From Clostridia bacterium (GTDB lineage: Bacteria > Bacillota > Clostridia > Christensenellales > Aristaeellaceae), in NCBI GenBank assembly GCA_017447185.1, contig JAFSOC010000011.1:24850-88849 (forward strand): a stretch of DNA of 64,000 bases. Reading direction: 5' to 3'. Made by a program: the position numbers and the translations under genes. A model generated the notes under the pieces. The model saw only the letters and a program-made list of their open reading frames with translations. It was not told where the DNA came from and searched no databases. This document shows positions 25,594-33,651 of the stretch, in pieces (within the stretch, counting starts at the first letter, position 1; each line of letters opens with the position of its first letter).

Positions 25594-26484
25594 TCACTCT
25601 GTCCCGGATCCTCCCGCGGTAAATGTTTTGAGTTTCCGCCGCAGCAGTTCATATCGCGCGCGTTTCTCATCCTTCCGGAAGTGCTCGTAACGGAGCTGTT
25701 CCGGATTTTTTTCGTATAGGAGCACCCGGTTCCCGAACTGCTCGCTGGTCAGGTCAAACGTCCGATCCCCCGCCACGTTGTAGCAGTGGAAGCCGCCCTC
25801 CTCCAGGGGAATGCCGTACACCTTCCCGCCGAAGATATCCTGAACCAGGAAAGCGGTAATGGAACACTGGCCGAGGGTCCGGTTCTCTTCGCTCCAGTCT
25901 TCCCGCATCCGCGGTGCGCAGGTCTCCGCGCACCAGACATGCCACAGCGCGTTGTACAGGTCCTTCGGGGTCCGGATTCCCGGGTATTCCGCGGTTTTCG
26001 CCGGTACGTCCGCCTGTTCCCATCCGGCAAACCCGTAGGTGTGCAGGCAGAAAATATCGCTGTCCTCCCCGCTTAAGTCCTTCATGACATCGACTTTCTC
26101 CGCGCCGTATTTTTCATACAACCCTTCCTCCCGGGTGGCGATCCAGATCGTGTCGTACCCGTCCTCCCGGGCCATTTCCCGGGCCTTGCCGATCAGTTTT
26201 CCCATCAGCCGCCGCCCCCGGTAAGCCGGATAAGTGTAGACGAATCCGATCCACGGCGTCCGGTCCGTGTCCGGGATATCATCCTTCGCCGCGTAGGTGC
26301 AGAAAGCAGCCAGGTTCGTTCCGTCTGTCAGCAGCAGCACCTCGGCATTTTCCCCGAAGGTTTTCCGGAACCGGTTTTCCGACAACAGCCGGTACAGGTA
26401 TTGCCCCGCGGTCCAGTCGCACTGGCTGATCTTCTTCAGCCACCAATCCGGATTCTTCGTCTGATGCCAGGTATGGATTTCCAT
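25594..26484 (-). CDS. GNAT acetyltransferase fused to a YunG-like domain
   Basis: A 296-residue fusion. Residues 1-150 are a GNAT domain (acceptor strand PWIGFVYTYPAYRGRRLMGKLI, then ATREEGLYEKYGAEKVD). Residues about 175-270 resemble the small YunG family (ALWHVWCAETCAPRMREDWS, LGQCSITAFLVQDIFGG, FHCYNVAGDRTFDLTSEQF), normally a separate protein of unknown function. The junction suggests the two act on one substrate. It converges with the RCK_C gene, with only 14 bp between stops. A GGAG site precedes the ATG. The fusion partner call is made from recalled family patterns. Confidence 0.75.
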   Translation of the reverse strand: MEIHTWHQTKNPDWWLKKISQCDWTAGQYLYRLLSENRFRKTFGENAEVLLLTDGTNLAAFCTYAAKDDIPDTDRTPWIGFVYTYPAYRGRRLMGKLIGKAREMAREDGYDTIWIATREEGLYEKYGAEKVDVMKDLSGEDSDIFCLHTYGFAGWEQADVPAKTAEYPGIRTPKDLYNALWHVWCAETCAPRMREDWSEENRTLGQCSITAFLVQDIFGGKVYGIPLEEGGFHCYNVAGDRTFDLTSEQFGNRVLLYEKNPEQLRYEHFRKDEKRARYELLRRKLKTFTAGGSGTE

Positions 26485-26537
26485 TCTCCGGTTTTCTCCT
26501 TTTCCCTTTTTTCCCCTTCAGTATACATGATCCCGCC

Positions 26538-26566
26538 TTGACTGTACAATCCTCTTCTGCTATAGT
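26538..26566 (+). promoter_or_regulatory. sigma-A promoter of the second MATE gene
   Basis: TTGACT (26538-26543), 17 bp, TATAGT (26561-26566). Confidence 0.8.
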
Positions 26567-26619
26567 TACACGGCGTGTTTCGCGCGCGCATGTATTTAAG
26601 AAAGGATTTTCCCCGCGCC

Positions 26620-28017
26620 ATGCAGAAATCAGACCGTTCCGCCATGCTGGGCACCATGGAGATGTCCCGGCTGGTTCCCAAAGTCAGCCTTCCGATTATG
26701 GCTTCCATGATGATCCAGGCCCTTTACAACATCGTGGACAGCATTTTCGTTTCACAGTACAATCCCAACGGCCTCACCGCCGTTTCCCTGGCCTTCCCCT
26801 TCCAGATGCTTATGATCGCCCTGTCCACCGGCATGGGTACCGGTATGAACAGCCTGGTCAGCCGCCGCCTGGGTGAGCGTAAAACCACCGAGGCACGAAT
26901 CGCCGCCTGGAACGGACTGCTGGTGGAAAGCTGCGGCACCCTGCTGTTCCTCATTTTCGGCCTGTTCCTGGCCGGCCCGGTCATGCGGCTGGTGGTTTCT
27001 GAAAACCTGACAGATGCTGCCTCCATCCTGGAGATGGGTACCAGCTATCTTTCCACGGTCACCCTTTTCTCCCTCGGCATTTTCATGGCAATCCATTTCG
27101 AGCGTATGCTGCAGGCCACGGGCAATACCGTCCTGTCCATGATCACCCAGATGGTCGGCGCGATTACGAATATCATCCTTGACCCGATCCTGATCTTCGG
27201 CTGGCTGGGAATCAAACCCATGGGCGTCCTGGGCGCCGCCGTCGCCACCGTTGCGGGCCAGTGGCTGTCCGCCCTGCTTGGCTTTATCTTCAACCAGAAG
27301 AAGAATCCGGAGCTCCGCCTGTCCCTGAAGGACTGCATCATCAACCGGAAGGACCTGAATGGCATCCTGGCCGTCGGTTTCCCCAGCACGGTCATGCAGG
27401 CCATCGGCTCAGTCATGAACGTGGGCATGAACTCCATCCTTTCCGGGTTTGAGCAGTCCAACGCCGCCCTGAACGTCATGTCCGTCTATTTCAAGCTCCA
27501 GTCCTTCATCTTCATGCCGGTCTTCGGCCTGTCCACCGGCATCATCGCAATCCTCGCCTATAACTTCGGTGCCCGGCTGAAGGAGCGGATTTACAAGTGC
27601 ATCAAGGTGGCCCTGATCTGGGCCTGTGCCATTATGGCAGTCGGTACACTGGTCTTTATGATCTTCCCCGGGCAGATGATGTCCATCTTTGAATCCGACC
27701 AGGCGCCGGAGCTTACCGCCCAGATGACATCCATTGGCGTGGTCGCCATGCGGATCATTTCCTCCAGCTTCCTCCTCGCCGCCGTCGGCATTATCCTGTC
27801 CACGGTCTTCCAGGCCGTCGGAAAAGGCGTTTACAGCATGCTCATGAGCATCGCCCGCCAGCTCCTGGTGCTGCTGCCGGCTGCCTGGCTGCTGGCCCGC
27901 CTCACCGGCGATGTCTACGCCGTCTGGTGGTGCTTCCCCATCGCAGAATTAGCGGCCCTGGCTATCTGCCTGTATTATTACCGCAAGTGTGACCGAACGA
28001 TGATTTCAACCCTGTAA
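26620..28017 (+). CDS. MATE-family efflux transporter
   Basis: A 465-residue MATE exporter, unlike its relative at 8101 in detail but with the same fold: PKVSLPIMASMMIQALYNIV, FVSQYNPNGLTAVSLAFP, GTGMNSLVSRRLGE, and the second-half GFPSTVMQAIGSVMNVGMNS. It should export drugs or metabolites against sodium or protons. An upstream in-frame GTG (26575) and ATG (26590) fall at or just after the predicted transcription start and lack ribosome sites. ATG at 26620 with AAAGGA 13 bp before it is preferred, though not secure. The MarR-type regulator gene follows it and may control it. Confidence 0.9.
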   Translation: MQKSDRSAMLGTMEMSRLVPKVSLPIMASMMIQALYNIVDSIFVSQYNPNGLTAVSLAFPFQMLMIALSTGMGTGMNSLVSRRLGERKTTEARIAAWNGLLVESCGTLLFLIFGLFLAGPVMRLVVSENLTDAASILEMGTSYLSTVTLFSLGIFMAIHFERMLQATGNTVLSMITQMVGAITNIILDPILIFGWLGIKPMGVLGAAVATVAGQWLSALLGFIFNQKKNPELRLSLKDCIINRKDLNGILAVGFPSTVMQAIGSVMNVGMNSILSGFEQSNAALNVMSVYFKLQSFIFMPVFGLSTGIIAILAYNFGARLKERIYKCIKVALIWACAIMAVGTLVFMIFPGQMMSIFESDQAPELTAQMTSIGVVAMRIISSSFLLAAVGIILSTVFQAVGKGVYSMLMSIARQLLVLLPAAWLLARLTGDVYAVWWCFPIAELAALAICLYYYRKCDRTMISTL

Positions 28018-28035
28018 TTTCCCCTGAAAAAGGTC

Positions 28036-28085
28036 TTGACATTATTACGGTACCGAACTATAATGCAATTGTTCGGTACCGTAAT
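28036..28085 (+). promoter_or_regulatory. consensus promoter inside a large inverted-repeat operator (MarR gene)
   Basis: TTGACA (28036-28041), 17 bp, TATAAT (28059-28064). Two perfect 15-bp inverted arms, ATTACGGTACCGAAC (28044-28058) and GTTCGGTACCGTAAT (28071-28085), bracket the -10 with 12 bp between. Each arm itself contains the palindrome CGGTACCG, so there may be two dimer sites. This fits tight autorepression by the MarR protein encoded next. Confidence 0.85.
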
Positions 28086-28133
28086 TTTATGTTGAACGTG
28101 TTTTTAAAAAATCATTTTGAGGAGTGTATTCTG

Positions 28134-28724
28134 ATGAGTAAAGATACAGAAGTCATCCTGGCCATGCTGAAGCTGTCCCGTGCCCTGCGGCGCTGTCCGC
28201 CGCCTCCGCCGCTCGCCGTCGGTATTCCCGGTCCGGAAGGCCCGGATCATCCGGAACATCGCCGGCCGATGCCCTTCCCGCCTGCCCTGGGCCGCCTGCT
28301 CAGCTGCGTGGCGGAGAATCCGGGAGTTTCCTCCCGCGATCTGTGCGAATTCCTGGATGTGCGTCCCTCCTCCCTCAGCGAGATCCTGGCCCGGGCGGAA
28401 AACGAAGGCTGGATCATCCGCACCGTCAGCGAGGAGGACCGCCGGATGCAGCGTGTAAACCTGTCCGATAAGGGAAAATCCTTCATCGCGGAAATGCAGG
28501 AAGCCAGGGAAAAGGATGCCGCCCGCAAAACCTCCTGCCTTACAGACGAAGAAAAGGCGCAGTTCTGCGCCTTATGCAACAAATTGAGTGAGCATATGGA
28601 ATCCCTGGATTTCCCGGACTTTCCCCCGCGTCCGGACTTTCCGGACGGACCGGACTTTGAAGGACGGCCTCCTCGGAAACCGCGCCGGCCCCTCATCCCG
28701 GAAGGCGGCCGCATTCGCTGTTGA
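28134..28724 (+). CDS. MarR-family repressor with proline-rich ends
   Basis: A 196-residue MarR-type winged-helix protein. The DNA-binding core runs about 50-120: LGRLLSCVAENPGVSSRDLC, LDVRPSSLSEILARAENEGW and the wing RTVSEEDRRMQRVNLSDKG. Outside the core are unusual tracts: RCPPPPPLAVGIPGPEGPDH at about residues 20-40 and a proline/aspartate/arginine tail (DFPDFPPRPDFPDGPDF). The GAGGAG site (28119-28124) is 9 bp before the ATG. The protein probably binds the inverted repeat in its own promoter and may also control the MATE pump upstream. Tail function unknown. Confidence 0.88.
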   Translation: MSKDTEVILAMLKLSRALRRCPPPPPLAVGIPGPEGPDHPEHRRPMPFPPALGRLLSCVAENPGVSSRDLCEFLDVRPSSLSEILARAENEGWIIRTVSEEDRRMQRVNLSDKGKSFIAEMQEAREKDAARKTSCLTDEEKAQFCALCNKLSEHMESLDFPDFPPRPDFPDGPDFEGRPPRKPRRPLIPEGGRIRC

Positions 28725-30410
28725 TCAGCCCTGCCGCATACTTTCCGCTTCGGACGCCGCCCGCTGGATCACTTCCGCCAGGGAGGCATCCGTTTCCGGA
28801 TTGTAAACCGCCATACCCGTTATCATGGAGAGGTAGCCTTCGGCTACCGTCTCCTTTTCTTTTTTGCCCTCAACCTTCTCCCGGAGCGCCGCCATCAGCA
28901 GGTCCCGGTTCTTGTAGTCTTCCGTCTCCAATACGACCAGGAACCCGTCCCCGCAGGTCCGGTAGATCGGACTGTGGGCAAACACGTCAGCAATCAGTCC
29001 GTATCCGTTCTTCAGGAACTGGTCTCCCGCTTCCAGGCCGAACTGTTCGTTCATCTGCCGTGTATTGTCCATGTTGCAGACCACCACCGCGTATTCCGGC
29101 GGTACGCTGCCGGCCATGCGGCCGGTAAGTTCCGCAACCTGATCCGCAAAAGCGATCATATTCCGGGCGTGGGTCAGCACATCCATCCGGGCGTTCCGTG
29201 CGGTTTCCTCCAGCTGTTTCCGGCTGACCGCGATTTCCTCTTTTTTCCGCAGGGCGGCCAGGATCTTGGAAAACTCGCTCACCAGCAGCGGCTTGCCCAT
29301 GCAGTCGTCCGCGCCGGCTTTCAGGCATTCATCCACCTGCACATCGGATCCTTCCGCCGTCAGGGAGATAATGGTCACCGGCGTCCGGCTGCCCGCTTCG
29401 ATCCGGCGGATTTCCTGTGTGGCGGTAATACCGTCCATCCCGGGCATCACGATATCCATCAGGATCACATCCGGTTTGTCTCCGGCAGCAATCCGGTCGA
29501 TGGCAGCCTGACCGGAGGCGGCTTCCGTTACGGATGCACCTTCCCGCTCCAGCACTTCCCGGTTGATTTCCCGTGTCAGGTCGTTATCGTCCACCAGCAG
29601 CACCCGCAGGCCATGCAGCTTCTCCGTACCGTATACGGAGGTGGAAACCACCACATCCGCCCGTTCCGGATGCTCCGCCAGCTCTTCAAAAATCTCCCGG
29701 CAGCCCCGGAAGCAGTTCATCAGTTTTTCGCTGAAGGCGCCGCATTCCCCGCCGAGAATCATGTTGAACGCTTTTTCCACGCTGAATGCCGGCTTGTACA
29801 CCCGCTCCGTCGTCAGCGCATCAAAGCAGTCCGCCACGGAAACGATCTGGGCGGAAATCGGTATTTCATCGCCTTTCAGTCCGTCCGGATATCCGCGGCC
29901 GTCCCACTTTTCATGATGATGGCGCACGATTTCCAGCCCGATATTCAGATACCGGGCACTCCAGCTTTTCGGTGCCCGTTTCAGTACCAGGCATCCTTTT
30001 TCACTGTGGGATTTCATGATCGCGAATTCTTCATCTGTCAGCCGCCCGGGCTTCAGCAGAATCGCGTCGGGAATCATAATCTTGCCTACATCGTGCAGCG
30101 CGCTGGCAGAAGTGATCAGCTCCACGTCGTCGTCCGTCAGTCCGTACTCCGGTAGCCTCTCCTTCACCATCTTGGCCAGCACCCGGGTGAATGCCTTAAC
30201 ACGCTGGATATGCATGCCGCTTTCCTCGTTGCGCAGCTCCACCACGTCGCCCAGCATCTCGATGATTTCATCATTGGTGCGGGCCAGCTCCCGGTTGCGT
30301 TCGCGCAATTCAGATGTCACGCGAATAATCTTTCGTTCCGCGGCTTCACTTTTTTCAATTGCCCGTTCAAGTTCCGTTTCCCGGCTTGTGTCTTCCGTCT
30401 GCGCGCTCAT
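28725..30410 (-). CDS. HD-GYP / response receiver / degenerate GGDEF protein
   Basis: A 561-residue cytoplasmic signal protein with a rare domain order. It has an N-terminal coiled coil (about 10-55), then an HD-GYP phosphodiesterase (HDVGK with H106/D107, RHHHEKWDGRGYPDGLKGDE). A receiver domain follows (about 267-385; LLVDDND and phospho-acceptor D319 in ILMDIVMPGMDG, lysine in GKPLL). Last is a GGDEF-like domain whose site reads RTCGDGF, so cyclase activity is doubtful. It should degrade cyclic di-GMP under control of an unknown histidine kinase. Convergent with the MarR gene, which ends one base away. No membrane segment. Confidence 0.9.
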   Translation of the reverse strand: MSAQTEDTSRETELERAIEKSEAAERKIIRVTSELRERNRELARTNDEIIEMLGDVVELRNEESGMHIQRVKAFTRVLAKMVKERLPEYGLTDDDVELITSASALHDVGKIMIPDAILLKPGRLTDEEFAIMKSHSEKGCLVLKRAPKSWSARYLNIGLEIVRHHHEKWDGRGYPDGLKGDEIPISAQIVSVADCFDALTTERVYKPAFSVEKAFNMILGGECGAFSEKLMNCFRGCREIFEELAEHPERADVVVSTSVYGTEKLHGLRVLLVDDNDLTREINREVLEREGASVTEAASGQAAIDRIAAGDKPDVILMDIVMPGMDGITATQEIRRIEAGSRTPVTIISLTAEGSDVQVDECLKAGADDCMGKPLLVSEFSKILAALRKKEEIAVSRKQLEETARNARMDVLTHARNMIAFADQVAELTGRMAGSVPPEYAVVVCNMDNTRQMNEQFGLEAGDQFLKNGYGLIADVFAHSPIYRTCGDGFLVVLETEDYKNRDLLMAALREKVEGKKEKETVAEGYLSMITGMAVYNPETDASLAEVIQRAASEAESMRQG

Positions 30411-30462
30411 CCCAACACCCTCCGTTTCACGTATCAGTTCGTTCCCGGGTCTGTCCGGATCC

Positions 30463-31758
30463 TCAGGTTTCCTCTTCCTGCGCTTCTTCCGGTTTTGCTT
30501 CCTCTTCCGGAACAGGTGTGATCTGCACCCGTGTCACCCGGAATCCGTCCATTTCCATCACGGTGAACTGGTGCTTTTCCAGGATAAAACTGTCGCCCAC
30601 TTCCGGCACCTTTTCCAGCATTTCGCCGGCCCAGCCGCCCACCGTGTCTGTGCCGTATTCGTTTTCCAGTCCGTATTTGTCCAGCAGCTCCTGCAGCTGC
30701 ATGCTGCCGTCCACAATCACAGTACCGTCTTCCTGCTCCACGACTTCCTCGTTCACTTCGTCGTGTTCGTCGTAGATTTCACCCACCAGCTCTTCCAGCA
30801 CGTCTTCCATGGTGACGATGCCTTCCGTTCCGCCGTACTCATCCAGCAGGATCACCAGATGGGACTGGCTGGAGCGGAACTGCTTCAGCAGGCTGCTGAT
30901 GGACAGGCTCGCCGGAGCAAAGAACGGCTCCTTCATGATGTCTGTAATCTTGTCGCACCCGTCGTGGGTCATCTTGTAGAAATCCTTTTCGTTCAGGATG
31001 CCGACGATGTGGTCCAGATCCTCGTGGTATACAGGAATCCGGGAATACCAGGTTTTCCGGAACAGCTCGGCCGCTTCTTCCAGCGTTGCTGTATCCTCAA
31101 TGGCTGTCACGTCCACCCGGGGCGTCATGATGTCCGCCGCGATCTGGTCGTTGAACTCGATGGCTGAACGGATCAGTTCACCCTCATCCTCTTCGATATC
31201 GCCCTCTGTCTGGGCTTCGTCAATGATGGTGATCAGTTCCTCTTCAATCTGGGATTCTTCTTCTTCCGGCTTGATCAGTTTTGACAGCAGTTTCCGGTAT
31301 CCGGAAAACAGCAGGTCCAGCGGCTTGAGCAGGAACACCAGCACCCGCATCACCGGGCTTACCGCCATGGCAAACTTCTCCGGCTGCTGTTTCGCCAGCG
31401 TCTTCGGCCCCACCTCACCCAGAAACAGCACCAGCACAGTCATCACGATGGAAGGCACCGTTGCGCCGGCACTTTCGCTTGCCGTTCTCATAATCCGGGT
31501 GGTAAAAAGCACCGTGGCAATAGCGGTGCCCGCAATATTCACAACATTGTTACCGATCAGTACGGTCGTCAGCAGGGAATCATATTTTTCCAGCAGATCC
31601 AGCGCCATCTGCGCCCTTTCCTTTTTCTTCCTCGGGCCTTCAATCGTTTTCAGCCGCACCTTGTTGCTGGCGGAGAAAGCCGTTTCCGTTGCTGAAAAGA
31701 AAGCTGAAAGTGCTATACAGAGAATCAGGGCAAGCCATAAGCCCATGAACGCATTCAA
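30463..31758 (-). CDS. CNNM/CorC (HlyC) family transporter
   Basis: A 431-residue membrane protein: DUF21/CNNM membrane domain (about 1-185, SAFFSATETAFSASNKVRLK and LGEVGPKTLAKQ), a CBS pair (about 205-330, DIMTPRVDVTAIE and SRIPVYHEDLDHIVGI, LVILLDEYGGTEGIVTMEDV), and a C-terminal CorC/HlyC domain (about 345-415). Family members export magnesium or cobalt, with the CBS pair binding ATP. The C-terminal tail is glutamate-rich. Own promoter; the HD-GYP gene begins 53 bp after its stop on the same strand. Confidence 0.93.
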   Translation of the reverse strand: MNAFMGLWLALILCIALSAFFSATETAFSASNKVRLKTIEGPRKKKERAQMALDLLEKYDSLLTTVLIGNNVVNIAGTAIATVLFTTRIMRTASESAGATVPSIVMTVLVLFLGEVGPKTLAKQQPEKFAMAVSPVMRVLVFLLKPLDLLFSGYRKLLSKLIKPEEEESQIEEELITIIDEAQTEGDIEEDEGELIRSAIEFNDQIAADIMTPRVDVTAIEDTATLEEAAELFRKTWYSRIPVYHEDLDHIVGILNEKDFYKMTHDGCDKITDIMKEPFFAPASLSISSLLKQFRSSQSHLVILLDEYGGTEGIVTMEDVLEELVGEIYDEHDEVNEEVVEQEDGTVIVDGSMQLQELLDKYGLENEYGTDTVGGWAGEMLEKVPEVGDSFILEKHQFTVMEMDGFRVTRVQITPVPEEEAKPEEAQEEET

Positions 31759-31815
31759 TCCTTTCGGTTACAGTCCGTAAAAACAAAACTCTGTTCCGGC
31801 ATCCGGAACAGGGAG

Positions 31816-31844
31816 ATTATAGCATGATGACCCTTGCTTTGCAA
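31816..31844 (-). promoter_or_regulatory. sigma-A promoter of the CorC-type gene
   Basis: Reverse strand TTGCAA (31844-31839), 17 bp, TATAAT (31821-31816). Confidence 0.8.
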
Positions 31845-31866
31845 CAATTCCCGGCCTCTGCGTCTG

Positions 31867-31895
31867 TTGTGATCCTGCCCCGTCTGTGCTACAAT
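31867..31895 (+). promoter_or_regulatory. sigma-A promoter of the ImmA/IrrE-type gene
   Basis: TTGTGA (31867-31872), 17 bp, TACAAT (31890-31895). Confidence 0.7.
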
Positions 31896-31922
31896 ATATA
31901 TTGATTGAAACGATAATACTGG

Positions 31923-31936
31923 TCATTAATCATTAA
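31923..31936 (+). repeat. two copies of a seven-base repeat before a ribosome site
   Basis: TCATTAA at 31923-31929 and 31930-31936, directly followed by CATAGGAGG. The arrangement matches the five-copy heptad array before the AEC gene at 36995-37029. Confidence 0.6.
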
Positions 31937-31952
31937 CATAGGAGGTTCCGCC

Positions 31953-32630
31953 ATGAACGTACAGCCTGAAGCCGGCCGCGCTGTCCGCTATGCCTGTGCT
32001 GTACTGGCGGACTGCCGCCCGGCCTCCCTCCCCATGGATCCCTGCGATCTGGCAGCCCGGGCCGGGATCCTGCTGGTGCCCCTCTCCCGGGTGGACAACT
32101 ACCCTCTCTGGGTTCCTTATGATATCTTCGATTCCCTGCGGACAGCCTGTGCCGTCACCGTTTCCTACCCTGCTTTCTGCATCGTCTTCCGCGATGACGC
32201 GGATCCGGAGCGTCTCCGCTTTGCCCTCTTCCATGAACTGGGCCACATTTTCATGAATCATTACCGGGATTTCCCGGACATCATGGACCCTTCCCGGCCG
32301 GACGATCCCGCCCTGGAGGCGGAGGCGGACACCTTTGCCCTGAATATGGCGGCCCCCGTCCCGGTAGTGGACGTCATCCGCTATAATCGTCCCGGGCAGG
32401 CAAAGTCTGCCCTCTTCGGCCTGAACCGCACCGCCTGGATGCGCCGCCTGGCCTCCATCGACCGCGACCGTTCCTTTGTGGATGAGGATGCCGCCAACGT
32501 TGTCCTCTATGCTTTTCGTGATTATCTCCTCGGCCGCCGATGCCCTGCCTGCGGCAAAACCTTTGCCGACGAGGAGCAGACCAACCGCTGCCCCTTCTGC
32601 GGTGCCGAAAACCCCGACTGGATATTATAA
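31953..32630 (+). CDS. ImmA/IrrE-type metallopeptidase with zinc ribbon
   Basis: A 225-residue protein with the zinc-protease motif HELGH (H94, H98) and a downstream EAEADTFALNMAAP, the third-ligand helix of the ImmA/IrrE family. Residues about 192-220 add a zinc ribbon (CPACGKTF and CPFCGAENP). ImmA-type enzymes cleave repressors in mobile elements or stress responses. Here there is no helix-turn-helix partner gene next door, so its target is elsewhere. The cytoplasmic, chromosomal version with a zinc ribbon is common in clostridia. AGGAGG at 31940-31945 fixes the start. Confidence 0.88.
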   Translation: MNVQPEAGRAVRYACAVLADCRPASLPMDPCDLAARAGILLVPLSRVDNYPLWVPYDIFDSLRTACAVTVSYPAFCIVFRDDADPERLRFALFHELGHIFMNHYRDFPDIMDPSRPDDPALEAEADTFALNMAAPVPVVDVIRYNRPGQAKSALFGLNRTAWMRRLASIDRDRSFVDEDAANVVLYAFRDYLLGRRCPACGKTFADEEQTNRCPFCGAENPDWIL

Positions 32631-32660
32631 AAGGAACGTGATCCCTCACGTTCCTTTTGT
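32629..32660. terminator. bidirectional intrinsic terminator
   Basis: 13-bp stem AAAAGGAACGTGA / TCACGTTCCTTTT with a 4-base loop, between the convergent protease and thioredoxin-reductase genes. Confidence 0.9.
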
Positions 32661-32661
32661 T

Positions 32662-33576
32662 TCACATCGCATCGATATACCTGCACGCTGCCAGCGCTGC
32701 AGTGGCGCCGTCCCCGGCAGCCGTTGTCAGCTGCCGCACGTTCTTGCTCCTGCAGTCCCCGGCCACAAACACGCCGGGGGTTTTTGTCGTGCACTGTTCG
32801 TCGCTGTCGAAGTATCCGAACTTGTCCAAGTCCGCCAGCCCTTCGAAAGCACCGTTCTCCGGAATCAGCCCAATGGCCACAAACAGGCCATCGCAAACAA
32901 CCGTTTCCGCCGCGCCGCCCGCCTGAGGTTCCACGGTCACGCTGCGAAGCTCACCGCCTTCCGTGTTCAGCGCGGTAATCTTCACGCCGGTATGCTTCTC
33001 CACGTTCTCCCGGGCAAACAGGATCTCCTGCAGTTTCTTCTCCCCGGTGAATTCCGGCAGGTCCTGCAGCATGATGACCTTTGCGCACTTGCCGGAAAGC
33101 AGGATCGCTTCCTGCAGGGCGGAGTTGCCGCCGCCGGCGACGCACACGGTCTTTCCGGTATAGAAATCCCCGTCGCATACCGCGCAGAAGCTGATGCCCT
33201 CGCCCACCAGCTCGTTTTCCCCGGGCAGGCCCAGCATCCGGTGTTTCACGCCTGTGGCGATGATCAGCGTCTTTGCCTCATGTTCCTTCCCGTCATCAGT
33301 GAAAACGGCCTTCACATTCCCCCGGTCTTCCACCCGGAGCACTTTCGCCAGGTCCACCTCCGCGCCCTGGGCCATCACCTGATCCAGCAGGGCATCAGCA
33401 AACGCGTTGCCGCTCATCTGGGCCGTTCCCGGCCAGTTTTCCACCTTCGGACTGTAAGTAATCTGGCCGCCGAATCCGTGCTTCTCCAGGATCAGCACCG
33501 ATTTCCCGTTCCGCAGGCAATAAAGCGCTGCGGTCATTCCTGCCGGTCCCCCGCCGACAACAATCACATCAACCAT
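32662..33576 (-). CDS. trxB: thioredoxin-reductase-like flavoprotein, atypical NADPH region
   Basis: A 304-residue low-molecular-weight thioredoxin reductase fold. The FAD site is GGGPAGMTAAL (8-18), the redox pair FCAVCDG (C131, C134), and the C-terminal FAD motif GVFVAGDC. In the second nucleotide domain GGGNSALQEA is present, but the usual HRRxxxR that grips the NADPH phosphate is replaced by MLQDLPEFTGEKKLQE. This suggests a different donor (NADH or reduced ferredoxin, as in ferredoxin-dependent clostridial enzymes). It lies just downstream of nrdD, whose product ends in a thioredoxin-like domain, so that domain is a likely electron acceptor. A terminator hairpin separates the genes. Confidence 0.88.
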   Translation of the reverse strand: MVDVIVVGGGPAGMTAALYCLRNGKSVLILEKHGFGGQITYSPKVENWPGTAQMSGNAFADALLDQVMAQGAEVDLAKVLRVEDRGNVKAVFTDDGKEHEAKTLIIATGVKHRMLGLPGENELVGEGISFCAVCDGDFYTGKTVCVAGGGNSALQEAILLSGKCAKVIMLQDLPEFTGEKKLQEILFARENVEKHTGVKITALNTEGGELRSVTVEPQAGGAAETVVCDGLFVAIGLIPENGAFEGLADLDKFGYFDSDEQCTTKTPGVFVAGDCRSKNVRQLTTAAGDGATAALAACRYIDAM

Positions 33577-33593
33577 ACTCTTCCTCCCATAAA

Positions 33594-33616
33594 ACAGGGA
33601 CGCTATGCGTCCCTGT
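33594..33616 (-). terminator. intrinsic terminator between nrdD and the reductase gene
   Basis: 10-bp stem ACAGGGACGC / GCGTCCCTGT with a 3-base loop; on the reverse strand it runs into TTTT. It should reduce but perhaps not abolish read-through into the reductase. Confidence 0.75.
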
Positions 33617-33651
33617 CTGAAAACTAATAACTAAAAACTAATAACTAGTTA
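33617..33651. repeat. five imperfect seven-base repeats at the end of nrdD
   Basis: Five consecutive heptads on the forward strand, the central ones CTAATAA, CTAAAAA and CTAATAA. The last overlaps the nrdD stop codon. AT-rich against a GC-rich background. Confidence 0.7.

Noticed and set aside
32629-32660. Protease with HELGH as sign of a prophage or ICE
   Set aside because: No integrase, repressor or phage gene nearby; the zinc-ribbon version is a chromosomal form.
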